NCBI GenBank assembly: GCA_943372215.1
Contig: CALRXU020000019.1
Span: 13,679-77,678 of the forward strand
Origin: UBA6183 sp943372215
GTDB taxonomy: Bacteria > Bacteroidota > Bacteroidia > UKL13-3
DNA length: 64,000 nucleotides
Direction: 5' to 3'
In this document: positions 1 through 8,435 of the stretch, piece after piece
Numbering within the stretch: the stretch's first letter is position 1
Layout: every line of letters starts with the position of its first letter
Notes under the pieces: model-generated
Told to the model about the DNA's origin: nothing
The model's database searches: none
Seen by the model: only the letters and a program-made list of their open reading frames with translations
Made by a program: the position numbers and the translations under genes

Positions 1-2
1 AT

Positions 3-806
3 GCACAGGGTGTTTATGATGATTTTATTTATACCCGTCAGGCAGTAACCGAACGTAAAGTGATTGATTGGCCATACTTGCGTGAAGCAGATGTGATGTG
101 GGCAAAACGTGTTTGGCGAGTGATTGATACCCGTCAAAAACAAAATCAACCCATGAACTGGCCTAAGAATCCATTAAATATTATTATTTACAATGCGATT
201 CTGTCAGGTAAGTTAACTGCTTACAGAGACGACTCTTTATCAGGTTTTATGACACCTGAGGAATTTAGGTTATTTGGAGCGGGTAAAGAGCCTGTTAAAA
301 AGTTATACGATGAGAATGGCGATCCTGACGACCCGACAAATGTTTATTATGATACAGTAGAAATTACAAAAACTGCTGCTGATATTAAGAAATACAAAGT
401 GGTTGAGGATTGGATTTTTGATAAGAAAGAATCTAGAATGTATGTGCGGATTATTGCCATAGCACCTATGGTTCCATTTACTGTAGCTGGGCAGGAGTCA
501 GGTGAGGTTGAGTGGGCTTGGTTAAAATACCATAAGGATGTAAGTGATGCCGATCCATTTGATATAAGAGGCACTTTGGTTAACATGGAGGTATTTAACA
601 GGCAGAATGATGCGGCTCGTTTAACTTATGACGATTGGTTTGAGCAGCGACTTTTTACTAGTTATATTGTAAAAGAAGCTAACCCTTACGATCAATACAT
701 CAACCAGTTTAAAGAGTTTAAAGAAGATAATTTAGGAGCCTTACTTGAAGCAGAGCGTATTAAAAACGAGCTCTTCGAAAAGGAGCATGATCTTTGGGAA
801 TATTAA
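3..806 (+). CDS. gldN: Gliding motility / type IX secretion protein GldN (5' truncated by window)
   Basis: The frame is open from base 3 and reads A-Q-G-V-Y-D-D-F-I-Y-T-R before the first possible internal start (GTG at 60), so the gene begins before the window. The visible part, about 267 residues, matches the body of GldN: the WPYLREADVMWAKRVWRVID stretch, the YNAILSGKLTAYRDD stretch and a Asp/Glu-rich C-terminus. GldN is a periplasmic core component of the type IX secretion system that forms a ring with the lipoprotein GldK and works with the GldL/GldM motor; gldKLM would be expected just upstream. A bidirectional terminator follows directly. The family call is confident; the missing N-terminus would carry the signal peptide. 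Confidence 0.93.
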   Translation, partial: AQGVYDDFIYTRQAVTERKVIDWPYLREADVMWAKRVWRVIDTRQKQNQPMNWPKNPLNIIIYNAILSGKLTAYRDDSLSGFMTPEEFRLFGAGKEPVKKLYDENGDPDDPTNVYYDTVEITKTAADIKKYKVVEDWIFDKKESRMYVRIIAIAPMVPFTVAGQESGEVEWAWLKYHKDVSDADPFDIRGTLVNMEVFNRQNDAARLTYDDWFEQRLFTSYIVKEANPYDQYINQFKEFKEDNLGALLEAERIKNELFEKEHDLWEY

Positions 807-815
807 TTCCTGATA

Positions 816-846
816 AAAGCCCAAACATCTGTTTGGGCTTTTTTTA
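816..846 (+). terminator. Terminator after gldN (bidirectional with dtd)
   Basis: AAGCCCAAAC, loop ATCT, GTTTGGGCTT followed by a T run. On the minus strand the same stem is followed by TTTTATC, so it can also end the convergent dtd transcript. Confidence 0.9.
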
Positions 847-1296
847 TGCCCTATTTTTACTATCTATAATAATGGTTACTGGGCCATCGTTTACCAAACT
901 TACTTGCATACTTGCTCCAAACTCACCCGTTTCAATCTGCTTAGAGTAGTTGCTGCTTAAGGTGGTTAAAAAACGGTTATACAGCTGCTTGGCTTGTTCG
1001 GGGGGAGCAGCTTTTATATAGCTGGGCCGATTGCCTTTTTGTGTACTTGCCAATAAGGTAAATTGGCTGACCACCAAAATTTGTCCATTTGTATCAGCGC
1101 AACTTAAGTTCATTTGGCCTGTAGCATCATTAAAAATGCGCAAGTTGATGAGCTTTTTGCAAATCCACTCAAAGTCTTCTTGGGTATCAGTTACCTCAAA
1201 TCCGGCAAGTACCAACAGCCCATGTTGTATAGAGCCGATTGTTTGCTGATTAACAGAAACAGCCGCGGATAAAACTCGTTGCACAACAATTCTCAT
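844..1296 (-). CDS. dtd: D-aminoacyl-tRNA deacylase
   Basis: 150 residues, the normal length for DTD. It hydrolyses D-aminoacyl-tRNAs (and Gly-tRNA-Ala) in the cytoplasm, recycling mischarged tRNA. The two catalytic-pocket motifs are present: SQFTL near residue 77 and the cross-subunit GPVT motif near residue 138 (in VNDGPVTI). It begins MRIVVQRV, the usual family N-terminus. The start lies one base from the rsgA stop, so it is the last gene of a crcB-rsgA-dtd operon and shares a terminator with gldN. Confidence 0.95.
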   Translation of the reverse strand: MRIVVQRVLSAAVSVNQQTIGSIQHGLLVLAGFEVTDTQEDFEWICKKLINLRIFNDATGQMNLSCADTNGQILVVSQFTLLASTQKGNRPSYIKAAPPEQAKQLYNRFLTTLSSNYSKQIETGEFGASMQVSLVNDGPVTIIIDSKNRA

Positions 1297-1297
1297 G

Positions 1298-2218
1298 TTA
1301 ATAGTACAAATCTTGTTTGGTTAATATATTCACGTAACTGTGGTAACGTTCTTCTCTTATTCTGCCTTCTTCTACCGCCTGTTTCACTGCGCAGTGGGGT
1401 TCATTCAAATGTTTGCAGTTGTTAAATCGGCACTGGTTTATATAAGGCTTCATATCAAGAAAATAATGCGATATCTCAGCTTCATTAAAATCAACCAAGC
1501 CAAATTCTTTTATTCCTGGTGTATCAATAATGTACCCGCCAAATGAAAGCTCAAACATTTCGGCAAATGTGGTGGTATGTTTGCCTTTTTGTGAAGAGTC
1601 TGATATGTTTCCTGTTTTCAGGTTTAATCCGCTTGAGATGTGGTTTAGTAAACTGGATTTACCCACACCGGAGTGGCCTGAAATGAGTGTGGTTTTATTG
1701 GCAAGCAGTTCCTTTAACTTTAGCGTATTTGTGGCTTCAGGTACTGAGGTGCTAAAGCAAGTGTAACCCATGTTGCTATAAATAGACATGGTGTCTTCCA
1801 GCATTTCGCGCAATTCATGGTGGTATAAATCGTCTTTATTAAACACCAAGATGGTGGGAATATGGTAAGCTTCTGCAGTTAAAATAAATCGGTCAATGAA
1901 ACCTAACGATGTTTGGGGTTGAACCAAGGACGCCACAAGCAACGCCTGATCAATATTACTCGCAATAATGTGGGTTTGTTTAGAGAGGTTACTCGATTTT
2001 CTGATGATGTAATTTTTACGGTCTTCAATTTTGTTGATGATGCCAGTTTCGTTTTCTGGTTCAATTTCATATTCCACGATATCCCCAACTGCTATTGGAT
2101 TGGTATGTTTGATATCATCGAGCCTGAATTTCCCTTTAATACGACATTGAATAAATCCTTTTTGCGCTGTTCTAACCGTGTACCAACTCCCTGTTGATTT
2201 AATTACCACACCTTTCAT
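1298..2218 (-). CDS. rsgA: Ribosome small-subunit-dependent GTPase A
   Basis: 306 residues. RsgA is a circularly permuted GTPase acting late in 30S maturation. Visible in order: an N-terminal OB-fold (about 1-70), G4 motif NKDD at 127-130, G1/P-loop GHSGVGKSS at 181-189, G3 DTPGI at 232-236, and a C-terminal zinc site with C263, C268, H270 and C276. The G4-G1-G3 order shows the permutation. It sits between crcB and dtd with no intergenic space on either side (its start abuts the crcB stop), so it is translated from the same mRNA. Confidence 0.96.
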   Translation of the reverse strand: MKGVVIKSTGSWYTVRTAQKGFIQCRIKGKFRLDDIKHTNPIAVGDIVEYEIEPENETGIINKIEDRKNYIIRKSSNLSKQTHIIASNIDQALLVASLVQPQTSLGFIDRFILTAEAYHIPTILVFNKDDLYHHELREMLEDTMSIYSNMGYTCFSTSVPEATNTLKLKELLANKTTLISGHSGVGKSSLLNHISSGLNLKTGNISDSSQKGKHTTTFAEMFELSFGGYIIDTPGIKEFGLVDFNEAEISHYFLDMKPYINQCRFNNCKHLNEPHCAVKQAVEEGRIREERYHSYVNILTKQDLYY

Positions 2219-2596
2219 TTAGCTGATTAGTTTATATAGGTTGTATCCCAGCCATGCCGCTACCAAGCCAAATAGGTTGCTGGAAACAATGTAGGTGATG
2301 GCAATAAAACCCTTACGTGCCTCAAACAGTTGTATACTTTCAGCTGCAAAAGCACTAAAAGTAGTAAAGCCTCCCAGTATACCTGTGGTAACAAATGTGA
2401 GCAAAAGTTGGTTGGGAGTAGTTGGTTTAAGAAAAAAGGCAAGCGCAATGCCAATAAACAGACATCCAGTTACATTAATTAAAAACGTGTGGATAGGGAA
2501 AACGGTGTTGACTTCTGGTTTTAATAACATGTTTAACCCGAATCGTAAACCCGCTCCAATGCCCCCTCCCAACATAACATAAAGTAAGGTTTTCAC
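2219..2596 (-). CDS. crcB: Fluoride ion channel CrcB/Fluc
   Basis: Small four-helix membrane protein exporting fluoride as a dual-topology dimer. Diagnostic stretches: GGGIGAGLRF near the N-terminus, FLINVTGCLFIG in the middle and GILGGFTTFSAFAAE, the conserved pore loop. I chose the GTG at 2596 because VKTLLYVMLGGGIGA aligns with the usual family N-terminus (about 125 residues); an upstream start at 2623 would add nine residues. First gene of the crcB-rsgA-dtd run. I see no fluoride riboswitch in the short upstream gap. Confidence 0.92.
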   Translation of the reverse strand: MKTLLYVMLGGGIGAGLRFGLNMLLKPEVNTVFPIHTFLINVTGCLFIGIALAFFLKPTTPNQLLLTFVTTGILGGFTTFSAFAAESIQLFEARKGFIAITYIVSSNLFGLVAAWLGYNLYKLIS

Positions 2597-2705
2597 TGGG
2601 TAAATATAACACATATTTAGCATTCTATATCTTGGGTATTGGTAAATGGGGTTAAGCTGCAGCTTAAATTTCTTCTTAAAAACAGATTAAAAGAACAAAC
2701 TAAAA

Positions 2706-3641
2706 GTGTATTTTGCATCAAAGCATATTGTATTGAAAGCGATAATTGATTTAGGAACAAATACATTTCATCTGTTTATAGCAGATGTAAAAGGCACTAA
2801 GCTTGTGGAGTATTATAAATTGCAGATTCCTGTAAAACTGGGTAAAGGTGGTATTAACAATAATATCATCACGCCTGAATCTTTTAAGCGGGGCTTGCAA
2901 GCTTTACAAGAGTTTAAGAAGTACATTGATCAGTTTGGTGTAACGGAAGTGTGTGCTTTTGCTACTTCTGCTTTGCGCAATGCCAATAATGGAAGTGATT
3001 TTATAGCACAAGCCCAATTACAATGTGGAATTAGCATCACCGTTATTTCAGGTGATGAAGAGGCCAGTTATATTTATAAAGGGGTAATACAGTCATTTAA
3101 CATGCCCAATGAACCTGTTTTGGTAATGGATATTGGTGGAGGAAGTGTAGAGTTTATCATAGGAATTCAGGAACAAGTATTGTACAAACGAAGTTTTGAA
3201 GTTGGTGCTGCACGTTTGTTGGAGAAATTTCATAGGCATAACCCAATTGCAGAAGAGGAGGTGAATGAAGTTGTTGATTATTTGGAAGAGGTTTTATCAC
3301 CGCTTAAAGAGGCCGTATCTATTCACCAGCCTAAGGTATTGGTTGGTGCGGCCGGGTCGTTTGAAACCTTAACGGATGTGGTGATAAAGGATTTGGCGGT
3401 GATTCCTTTATCGTTAAGCAGAAGTGCATGCGAGATTAGGCGAGAAGATTTTGATGTGTTTGTAGAAATCATGAAAACATCAACATTGGCACAACGAATG
3501 AAGTTAAAAGGAATGATTGACTTTAGGGTGGAGATGATTACGGTAGCCGCTTTGTTAATGGATGTGGTGGTGCAATCGTTTGGGATAAAACGAATCATTA
3601 CATCCGATTATGCATTAAAAGAAGGGGTGTTGTTTAGTTAA
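2706..3641 (+). CDS. Exopolyphosphatase / guanosine pentaphosphatase (Ppx/GppA)
   Basis: About 300 residues, the single-module form of the Ppx/GppA family (ASKHA fold). It removes phosphate from polyphosphate or converts pppGpp to ppGpp. Motifs: phosphate-1 IDLGTNTFHLFI, FATSALRNANN, phosphate-2 MDIGGGSVEFI, and the adenosine-type motif VGAAGSFET. Start is uncertain: GTG at 2706 gives an odd leader, whereas TTG at 2733 gives MKAIIDLGTNTFHL, exactly the family N-terminus, and is probably the true one. The 3' end overlaps the convergent maf gene by eight bases. Polyphosphate versus pppGpp preference cannot be read from sequence. Confidence 0.9.
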   Translation: MYFASKHIVLKAIIDLGTNTFHLFIADVKGTKLVEYYKLQIPVKLGKGGINNNIITPESFKRGLQALQEFKKYIDQFGVTEVCAFATSALRNANNGSDFIAQAQLQCGISITVISGDEEASYIYKGVIQSFNMPNEPVLVMDIGGGSVEFIIGIQEQVLYKRSFEVGAARLLEKFHRHNPIAEEEVNEVVDYLEEVLSPLKEAVSIHQPKVLVGAAGSFETLTDVVIKDLAVIPLSLSRSACEIRREDFDVFVEIMKTSTLAQRMKLKGMIDFRVEMITVAALLMDVVVQSFGIKRIITSDYALKEGVLFS

Positions 3642-4200
3642 ATGTCTTCAATACTTCGTATAGTTTTGATACAGGAAGCCCCATAACGTTATAGAAACAG
3701 CCATTAATTTTAGTTACAGCAACGTAACCAAACCAATCTTGTATGCCATAACTTCCTGCTTTGTCAAAGGGTTTGTAGTGCTTGATGTAGTGCCATATTT
3801 CTTCATCAGTAAGCGATTTAATAAATACTTCACTGCTATCAAAAAAGGAAAGCTGTTTTTCGTGGCTTCGTAAACAAACACCAGTATAAACCACATGTGT
3901 GGTGCCACAAATTTCTTTGAGCATATCATAAGCTTCTTGTTCATTAGCCGGTTTGTTTAATACATGGTTATTTACCCAAACAATGGTATCCGCAGTAACC
4001 AATATTTCATGTTCAGGAATGGTGTGCGGGTAACCCCCTGATTTTTTTTCAGCGAGGTACACAGCTATTTCTTGCCCTTTTAAATGTTCTGGAAAAGTTT
4101 CATCCACATCATAAATCTTAACTTCGTAAGGCAACTCAAGTCCTTTAATCAGCTCTTGTCTTCTTGGTGATTTAGACGCTAAAAGAATTTTTTTTGTCAT
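3634..4200 (-). CDS. maf: Maf-like nucleoside triphosphate pyrophosphatase
   Basis: 188 residues. Maf proteins hydrolyse non-canonical or modified nucleoside triphosphates (dTTP/UTP or m7GTP type) in the cytoplasm. Seen: the N-terminal LASKSPRRQELI signature, VTADTIVWVNN with the catalytic Asp, and the KAGSYGIQDW...GLPVSKLYEVL C-terminal signature. It is the last gene of a minus-strand run and starts six bases after the dehydrogenase stop; its end overlaps the convergent ppx gene. The subfamily (YhdE-type versus YceF-type) is not decided; Bacteroidota members are usually annotated as dTTP/UTP pyrophosphatase. Confidence 0.94.
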   Translation of the reverse strand: MTKKILLASKSPRRQELIKGLELPYEVKIYDVDETFPEHLKGQEIAVYLAEKKSGGYPHTIPEHEILVTADTIVWVNNHVLNKPANEQEAYDMLKEICGTTHVVYTGVCLRSHEKQLSFFDSSEVFIKSLTDEEIWHYIKHYKPFDKAGSYGIQDWFGYVAVTKINGCFYNVMGLPVSKLYEVLKTFN

Positions 4201-4205
4201 GTTAT

Positions 4206-5279
4206 TTAATCTAAAGCAATACCTAGTTTTTGCCCCAATTGTTTGAGGTCATCTACTACCAGGTTATTTAAAGGAATGCCATTGGTTCTTCGTTCCGTTT
4301 CGTGTGCCAACTCCGGCTCTCCTGGAATAATTATGGGGGTGTTTGGGTGTATGGGGTCAGCTTGTTTAAAACGCTCAATCCAAAGGTCAAGGTGTGTTTT
4401 AAAATCGGCTGCTGGCCTAAAAGCATCAATGCGCATGGCTCCTAAAAAGTGTCCAATTCCTTTACCTGGTAAATCAGGCAATGGGCTAAGAAAGGAAACA
4501 AATGGTGGAACCCAAGGTCCGTAGTTGGCTCCACTAAGCACCGCAGTAAGGATGTCAACTATTGCAGCCAAACCAAAACCTTTGTGCCCGGCCTGTGTAT
4601 CTCCGCTGCCTAAAGGCAACAATACACCACCATCTTTTAAGGCAAATGGGTCTGTGGTGTCATGGCCATCCTTATCCATTATCCATCCTTTGGGAACTTG
4701 TTTGTTGGCTCTTTGTGCCAATTCCAATTTACCATTGGCAGCAGCAGAAGTGGCCAAATCAACCACCACAGGTTGGTGTTTACCCGCGGGAAAAGCATAA
4801 CAGATGGGATTTGTGCCTAACATGCGCTCTTTACTATGTGTTGGCGCAACCAATGGGCTTGCGTTGGTCATGGCTATGCCTATCATGTCATGTTCTAATG
4901 CCATCATAGCGTGGTAAGCTGCAATGCCAAAATGGTTGGAGTTTTGTATGGCTACCCAGCCAGTGCCACAGTTTTTTGCTTTTTCAATGGCAATGTTCAT
5001 GGCTTTTGGTGCAACGGTAAGTCCCAGCCCTTGGTCTGCATCAATTGTTGCCGTAGAAGGTGTTTCGTGTATGATTTTCCAGCTAGGGTTCATGTTGGCA
5101 CGTTTGGCATCAAACAAACGCACATAGCCTGATAAGCGGGCTACACCATGCGAGTCAATACCCCTTAAATCTGCGGCTAACAATACATCGGCTGCCAATT
5201 GCGCGTCTGACACATTCATCCCACAAGCCACAAATACTTGTTGCGTAAACTTAAAAAGCGTTTCAACCGGGTAATTCAT
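4206..5279 (-). CDS. Ldh family NAD(P)-dependent oxidoreductase (malate/L-lactate dehydrogenase type 2)
   Basis: 357 residues, full length for the malate/L-lactate/ureidoglycolate/sulfolactate dehydrogenase family (PF02615), which is unrelated to classical LDH. Seen: ADLRGIDSHGVARL with the conserved SHG, NSNHFGIAAYHAM with the catalytic His, GTNPICYAFP and VVDLATSAAANGK cofactor-binding segments, and GHKGFGLA. Substrate cannot be assigned; malate, lactate or another 2-hydroxyacid are possible. It follows the SPFH gene by 18 bases in the same operon, which also carries a LutA-like Fe-S protein, hinting at hydroxyacid metabolism. Confidence 0.88.
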   Translation of the reverse strand: MNYPVETLFKFTQQVFVACGMNVSDAQLAADVLLAADLRGIDSHGVARLSGYVRLFDAKRANMNPSWKIIHETPSTATIDADQGLGLTVAPKAMNIAIEKAKNCGTGWVAIQNSNHFGIAAYHAMMALEHDMIGIAMTNASPLVAPTHSKERMLGTNPICYAFPAGKHQPVVVDLATSAAANGKLELAQRANKQVPKGWIMDKDGHDTTDPFALKDGGVLLPLGSGDTQAGHKGFGLAAIVDILTAVLSGANYGPWVPPFVSFLSPLPDLPGKGIGHFLGAMRIDAFRPAADFKTHLDLWIERFKQADPIHPNTPIIIPGEPELAHETERRTNGIPLNNLVVDDLKQLGQKLGIALD

Positions 5280-5297
5280 ATCGGGAGGAGTTGTTGT

Positions 5298-6197
5298 TTA
5301 TTTACCATCAATAATCAAGGGGGTATTCTTGCCCATTACAATTACTTTGGCATTGGCTGATTTGGCCAATTCCAAGTTTGCTTTAATGGTTTCATATTGC
5401 AATTGTTTATCTGTTAGCCCATTCGCAATAATACGTTGGTAGTCTGATATACCTTGCGCTTCTACACGTTTGCGTTCAGCTTCTTGCTTTTCTTTTTGCA
5501 ACACAAACTGCATTTTTTGAGCCTCTTGTTCAGCATTGATTTTAGATTCAATGGTGGCTTTAACAGATTGGGGCAAGGTGATATTGCGCACCAATAATTG
5601 CTCCAGAATTAATCCACGTTTTTTAAAATCATTTTCTATGCTTGTGAAAATGCGCAATTGAAATTCATCTCTTTTGGTAGAGTATAAAGAAATGGCATCA
5701 TAATAAACGGCATTGTCACGAATTTTTGTGCGTGTTAACGGACGCACAATTTTATCGGTATAATCTGCTCCGGTTTCGCGAAGTAACCTTGGCGCTTCTC
5801 CTGGAATTAGACGGTACAGCACGGTTAAGTCGATGGTTACTTCCAAACCATCAGAGGTAAGCACTTTAATCGCATCATCACCAGATTTTGCGCCTTCATC
5901 ATGTACGCCACTCATGGTATAATTTTGCGTTTTAATATCCAATTTCACAACATCAACTATTGGGTTCACAAAGTTTAATCCACTGCTAAGAATGTCGTTT
6001 TCAACTTTTCCAAATAGCACTTTTACCCCAACTTGCCCTGCATCAATTTGTTTAAAACAACTGCTAAGTACTCCAATAGCAATAAGTGCAATACCTGCAA
6101 CTCTTGCTGTTGCTGCAAATTGTTTAAGTATGTCGGTTTTCGCAAAAACAGTGAAAGCCAACAATAAAATAATCACACCAAGAATAATAAATACCAT
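5298..6197 (-). CDS. SPFH/band 7 (prohibitin-like) membrane protein
   Basis: 299 residues. Two hydrophobic segments at the N-terminus (about 1-15 and 30-48), then a band-7 domain (VGVKVLFGKVENDILSSGLNFVNPIVDVVKLDIKTQ) to about residue 230, and a Glu/Lys/Gln-rich coiled coil (NAEQEAQKMQFVLQKEKQEAER). Prohibitin/HflC-type proteins form large membrane-bound cages that organise membrane domains or FtsH protease. The C-terminus ends with a short TPLIIDGK tail. Embedded in a tight operon with a Fe-S protein and a dehydrogenase; no clear link is known to me. Confidence 0.9.
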   Translation of the reverse strand: MVFIILGVIILLLAFTVFAKTDILKQFAATARVAGIALIAIGVLSSCFKQIDAGQVGVKVLFGKVENDILSSGLNFVNPIVDVVKLDIKTQNYTMSGVHDEGAKSGDDAIKVLTSDGLEVTIDLTVLYRLIPGEAPRLLRETGADYTDKIVRPLTRTKIRDNAVYYDAISLYSTKRDEFQLRIFTSIENDFKKRGLILEQLLVRNITLPQSVKATIESKINAEQEAQKMQFVLQKEKQEAERKRVEAQGISDYQRIIANGLTDKQLQYETIKANLELAKSANAKVIVMGKNTPLIIDGK

Positions 6198-6214
6198 AAT
6201 GTTAGTTGTTTAGT

Positions 6215-6934
6215 TTATAAGCCCATTGCCAAGACGTCAGCAATGTGTAATGTTTTAAGGGGAATACCTTTTTGTTTGATGTAGCTATCCAAATGCAACA
6301 GGCAACTGTAGTCCGTTGAAATCAAGTATTCGGCTCCAGTTGCCAAAGCGTTTTCTACTTTTTGTTCGGCCATGGCAATACTGATGGGCTCAGCTTTTAC
6401 CGCAAACGCCCCACCAAAACCGCAGCATACTTCACAGTCGTTCATTTCTACCAATTGTAATCCTTGCACACGTTCAAGTAATTGACGTGGTTGTGATTTG
6501 ATGTGACACTCTCTTAATGCGCTGCAAGAGTCGTGGTAAGTTGCTTTTGCCGTTAGCATGCTGCCTAAATCTGTTACTTTAAGTACATCCACTAAAAACT
6601 CACTTAGTTCAAATATTTTTTTTTGCAGTTGCCTGAAACGGTTATGGTGCGATGAGTTTTGAAACAGGAAGTCATAAGAGTTTCTAATCATCCCTACACA
6701 ACTTGCTCCTGGACTTATCATGTAGCGATTCATATCGGCTTCATTTAAGAACTTTACACCAACTTCCTTGGCTTCGTCCCAAAGTCCTGCATTAAAGGCG
6801 GCTTGCCCGCAGCAAGTTTGCTCCACATTGTAATTTACATGACACCCGGCTTTTTCAAGCACCTTGATGGTGTTAAAAGCTGTTTCAGGCCTGAGCTGAT
6901 CAATAAAACAAGGGATAAATAAATCTACTTTCAT
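6215..6934 (-). CDS. LutA/YkgE-type cysteine-rich (Fe-S) oxidoreductase subunit
   Basis: 239 residues with two CCG domains: CCGQAAFNAGLWDEA near residue 41 and CEVCCGFGGAFAVK near 170, plus HDSCSALRE near 134, the signature of LutA/YkgE and of heterodisulfide reductase subunit B. In lutABC operons this subunit takes part in L-lactate oxidation, but lutB and lutC are not in this window. It sits four bases after the MFS transporter gene and 18 bases before the SPFH gene. Lactate utilisation is therefore only suggested, helped by the Ldh-family gene downstream. Confidence 0.87.
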   Translation of the reverse strand: MKVDLFIPCFIDQLRPETAFNTIKVLEKAGCHVNYNVEQTCCGQAAFNAGLWDEAKEVGVKFLNEADMNRYMISPGASCVGMIRNSYDFLFQNSSHHNRFRQLQKKIFELSEFLVDVLKVTDLGSMLTAKATYHDSCSALRECHIKSQPRQLLERVQGLQLVEMNDCEVCCGFGGAFAVKAEPISIAMAEQKVENALATGAEYLISTDYSCLLHLDSYIKQKGIPLKTLHIADVLAMGL

Positions 6935-6937
6935 AAG

Positions 6938-8338
6938 TTAGGGATGAAACGATTTGAAATTTTTAATGCGGGTAAAAAAGAATAAGCCAATGATGAAGTA
7001 GATGGCCAATGCTACCACCGAAGCACGCAAGTTTCCTGTTAAGCCATTGATTAACCCATAACTAAAGGTACCTAATACTACGGCAATTTTTTCAGATACA
7101 TCATAAAAACTAAAATAGGATGCAGTATCCTTGGTATTGTCGGGAATAATTTTTGCAAAAGTTGAACGTAACATGGATTGTATTCCACCCATGACTATAC
7201 CTACTACAAAAGCCAACAGATAAAATTGATATTCTTCGCGAACAAAATAAGCATATACGCAAATAAGTATCCAAGTAACTACCATTATCAATAATGTATA
7301 AATATTACCAATGCGGGTTGATAGTTTTGAGAAAGCCCATGCACCTCCAATAGCAACTAATTGAATGGTTAAAACGGTAGCAATTAAGTTTGCAGTTGGC
7401 AATTTCAATTCTACTTCGCCAAAAAGGCTGGCCACATACATCACCGTTTGCACACCCATGCTGGTAAAGAAAAAAGCCGCCAAATATTTTTTTATTATTG
7501 GTTGGTGTTGTATTTGGCTCCATACTTTTCTTAACTCCTCGAATCCTTTTGAAAAGATATTGCCTTCGTACTTTTTGGTGTTGTGCTGCTCTGGAATCCT
7601 AAAGAAAAGGAATTGGGCAAACCCCGCCCACCAAAGCCCAACTGTTATAAAAGATAATTTTGTAGCAACCACAGTGTAGTGGTCTTTGGCCATTTCTAGT
7701 GCTGCTTCCTGGGTAAGTTCTGGAGAGTTTGCTAAGAGTTCTGTTACTTTAGTTTCTATTGGGAAAAATACACCCGGCAACATAATTAATGTTAAGTCAA
7801 AAAGAAGCAAAATAACACTGCCGATATAACCCATGGCATATCCTCTTGCACTCACTTTGTCATATTGATCTTCAGTGGCAATTTCTGGTAAAAATGCATT
7901 ATAGAAAACGATACTTCCAGTAAAGCCGACAAGGCTTAGCATAAACAGGGCAATTCCCAACTCAATATTGGTAGCATCAAAAAAATACAAGCCAATGCAA
8001 CATGCTGAACCCATGTAACAGAAAATTTTAAGGAACAACTTTTTATTCTGCCTGAAATCAGCAATGCCTGATAACAATGGACTAATTAGGGCAACAATTA
8101 GAAAAGCTGCGGAGAGCACGTAAGAATAGAGTTCCGTGCCAATTACATTCATTCCAAGTATCCGCAGATGATAAACACCGTCCGAAAACCCTCCTTGGGC
8201 CTCAGAGGCTACTTTACACATTTTGTTAAAATAAATAGGGAAGATGGCCGTGGCTATAACTAGCGAAAAAACAGAATTGGCCCAATCGTACATGGTCCAA
8301 CTGAAAATGACCTTTTTATCATTTAGCTTCGTACTCAT
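6938..8338 (-). CDS. MFS transporter, UMF1 (Atg22-like) family
   Basis: 466 residues, about 12 membrane helices. The N-terminal MYDWANSVFSLVIATAIFP motif (YDWANS) is the hallmark of the UMF1/Atg22-like branch of the major facilitator superfamily, whose eukaryotic members export amino acids from the vacuole. A loop with a charged central region lies around 250-270. First gene of the minus-strand operon running through LutA-like, SPFH, Ldh and Maf genes. The substrate cannot be predicted from sequence. Confidence 0.9.
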   Translation of the reverse strand: MSTKLNDKKVIFSWTMYDWANSVFSLVIATAIFPIYFNKMCKVASEAQGGFSDGVYHLRILGMNVIGTELYSYVLSAAFLIVALISPLLSGIADFRQNKKLFLKIFCYMGSACCIGLYFFDATNIELGIALFMLSLVGFTGSIVFYNAFLPEIATEDQYDKVSARGYAMGYIGSVILLLFDLTLIMLPGVFFPIETKVTELLANSPELTQEAALEMAKDHYTVVATKLSFITVGLWWAGFAQFLFFRIPEQHNTKKYEGNIFSKGFEELRKVWSQIQHQPIIKKYLAAFFFTSMGVQTVMYVASLFGEVELKLPTANLIATVLTIQLVAIGGAWAFSKLSTRIGNIYTLLIMVVTWILICVYAYFVREEYQFYLLAFVVGIVMGGIQSMLRSTFAKIIPDNTKDTASYFSFYDVSEKIAVVLGTFSYGLINGLTGNLRASVVALAIYFIIGLFFFTRIKNFKSFHP

Positions 8339-8435
8339 AGCTGCAAAGTAGTGGTTTTACCATTTACTTGATGCAGTGGGTGTGTTTAGTTATTGATAAT
8401 TTATGAACACTGATAATGACCAAACAAAAGTGGCC

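Noticed and set aside
4525..4909. Plus-strand open frames inside the Ldh dehydrogenase gene
   Set aside because: They lie opposite a well-conserved gene, have no recognisable domain and no promoter, so they are shadow frames.
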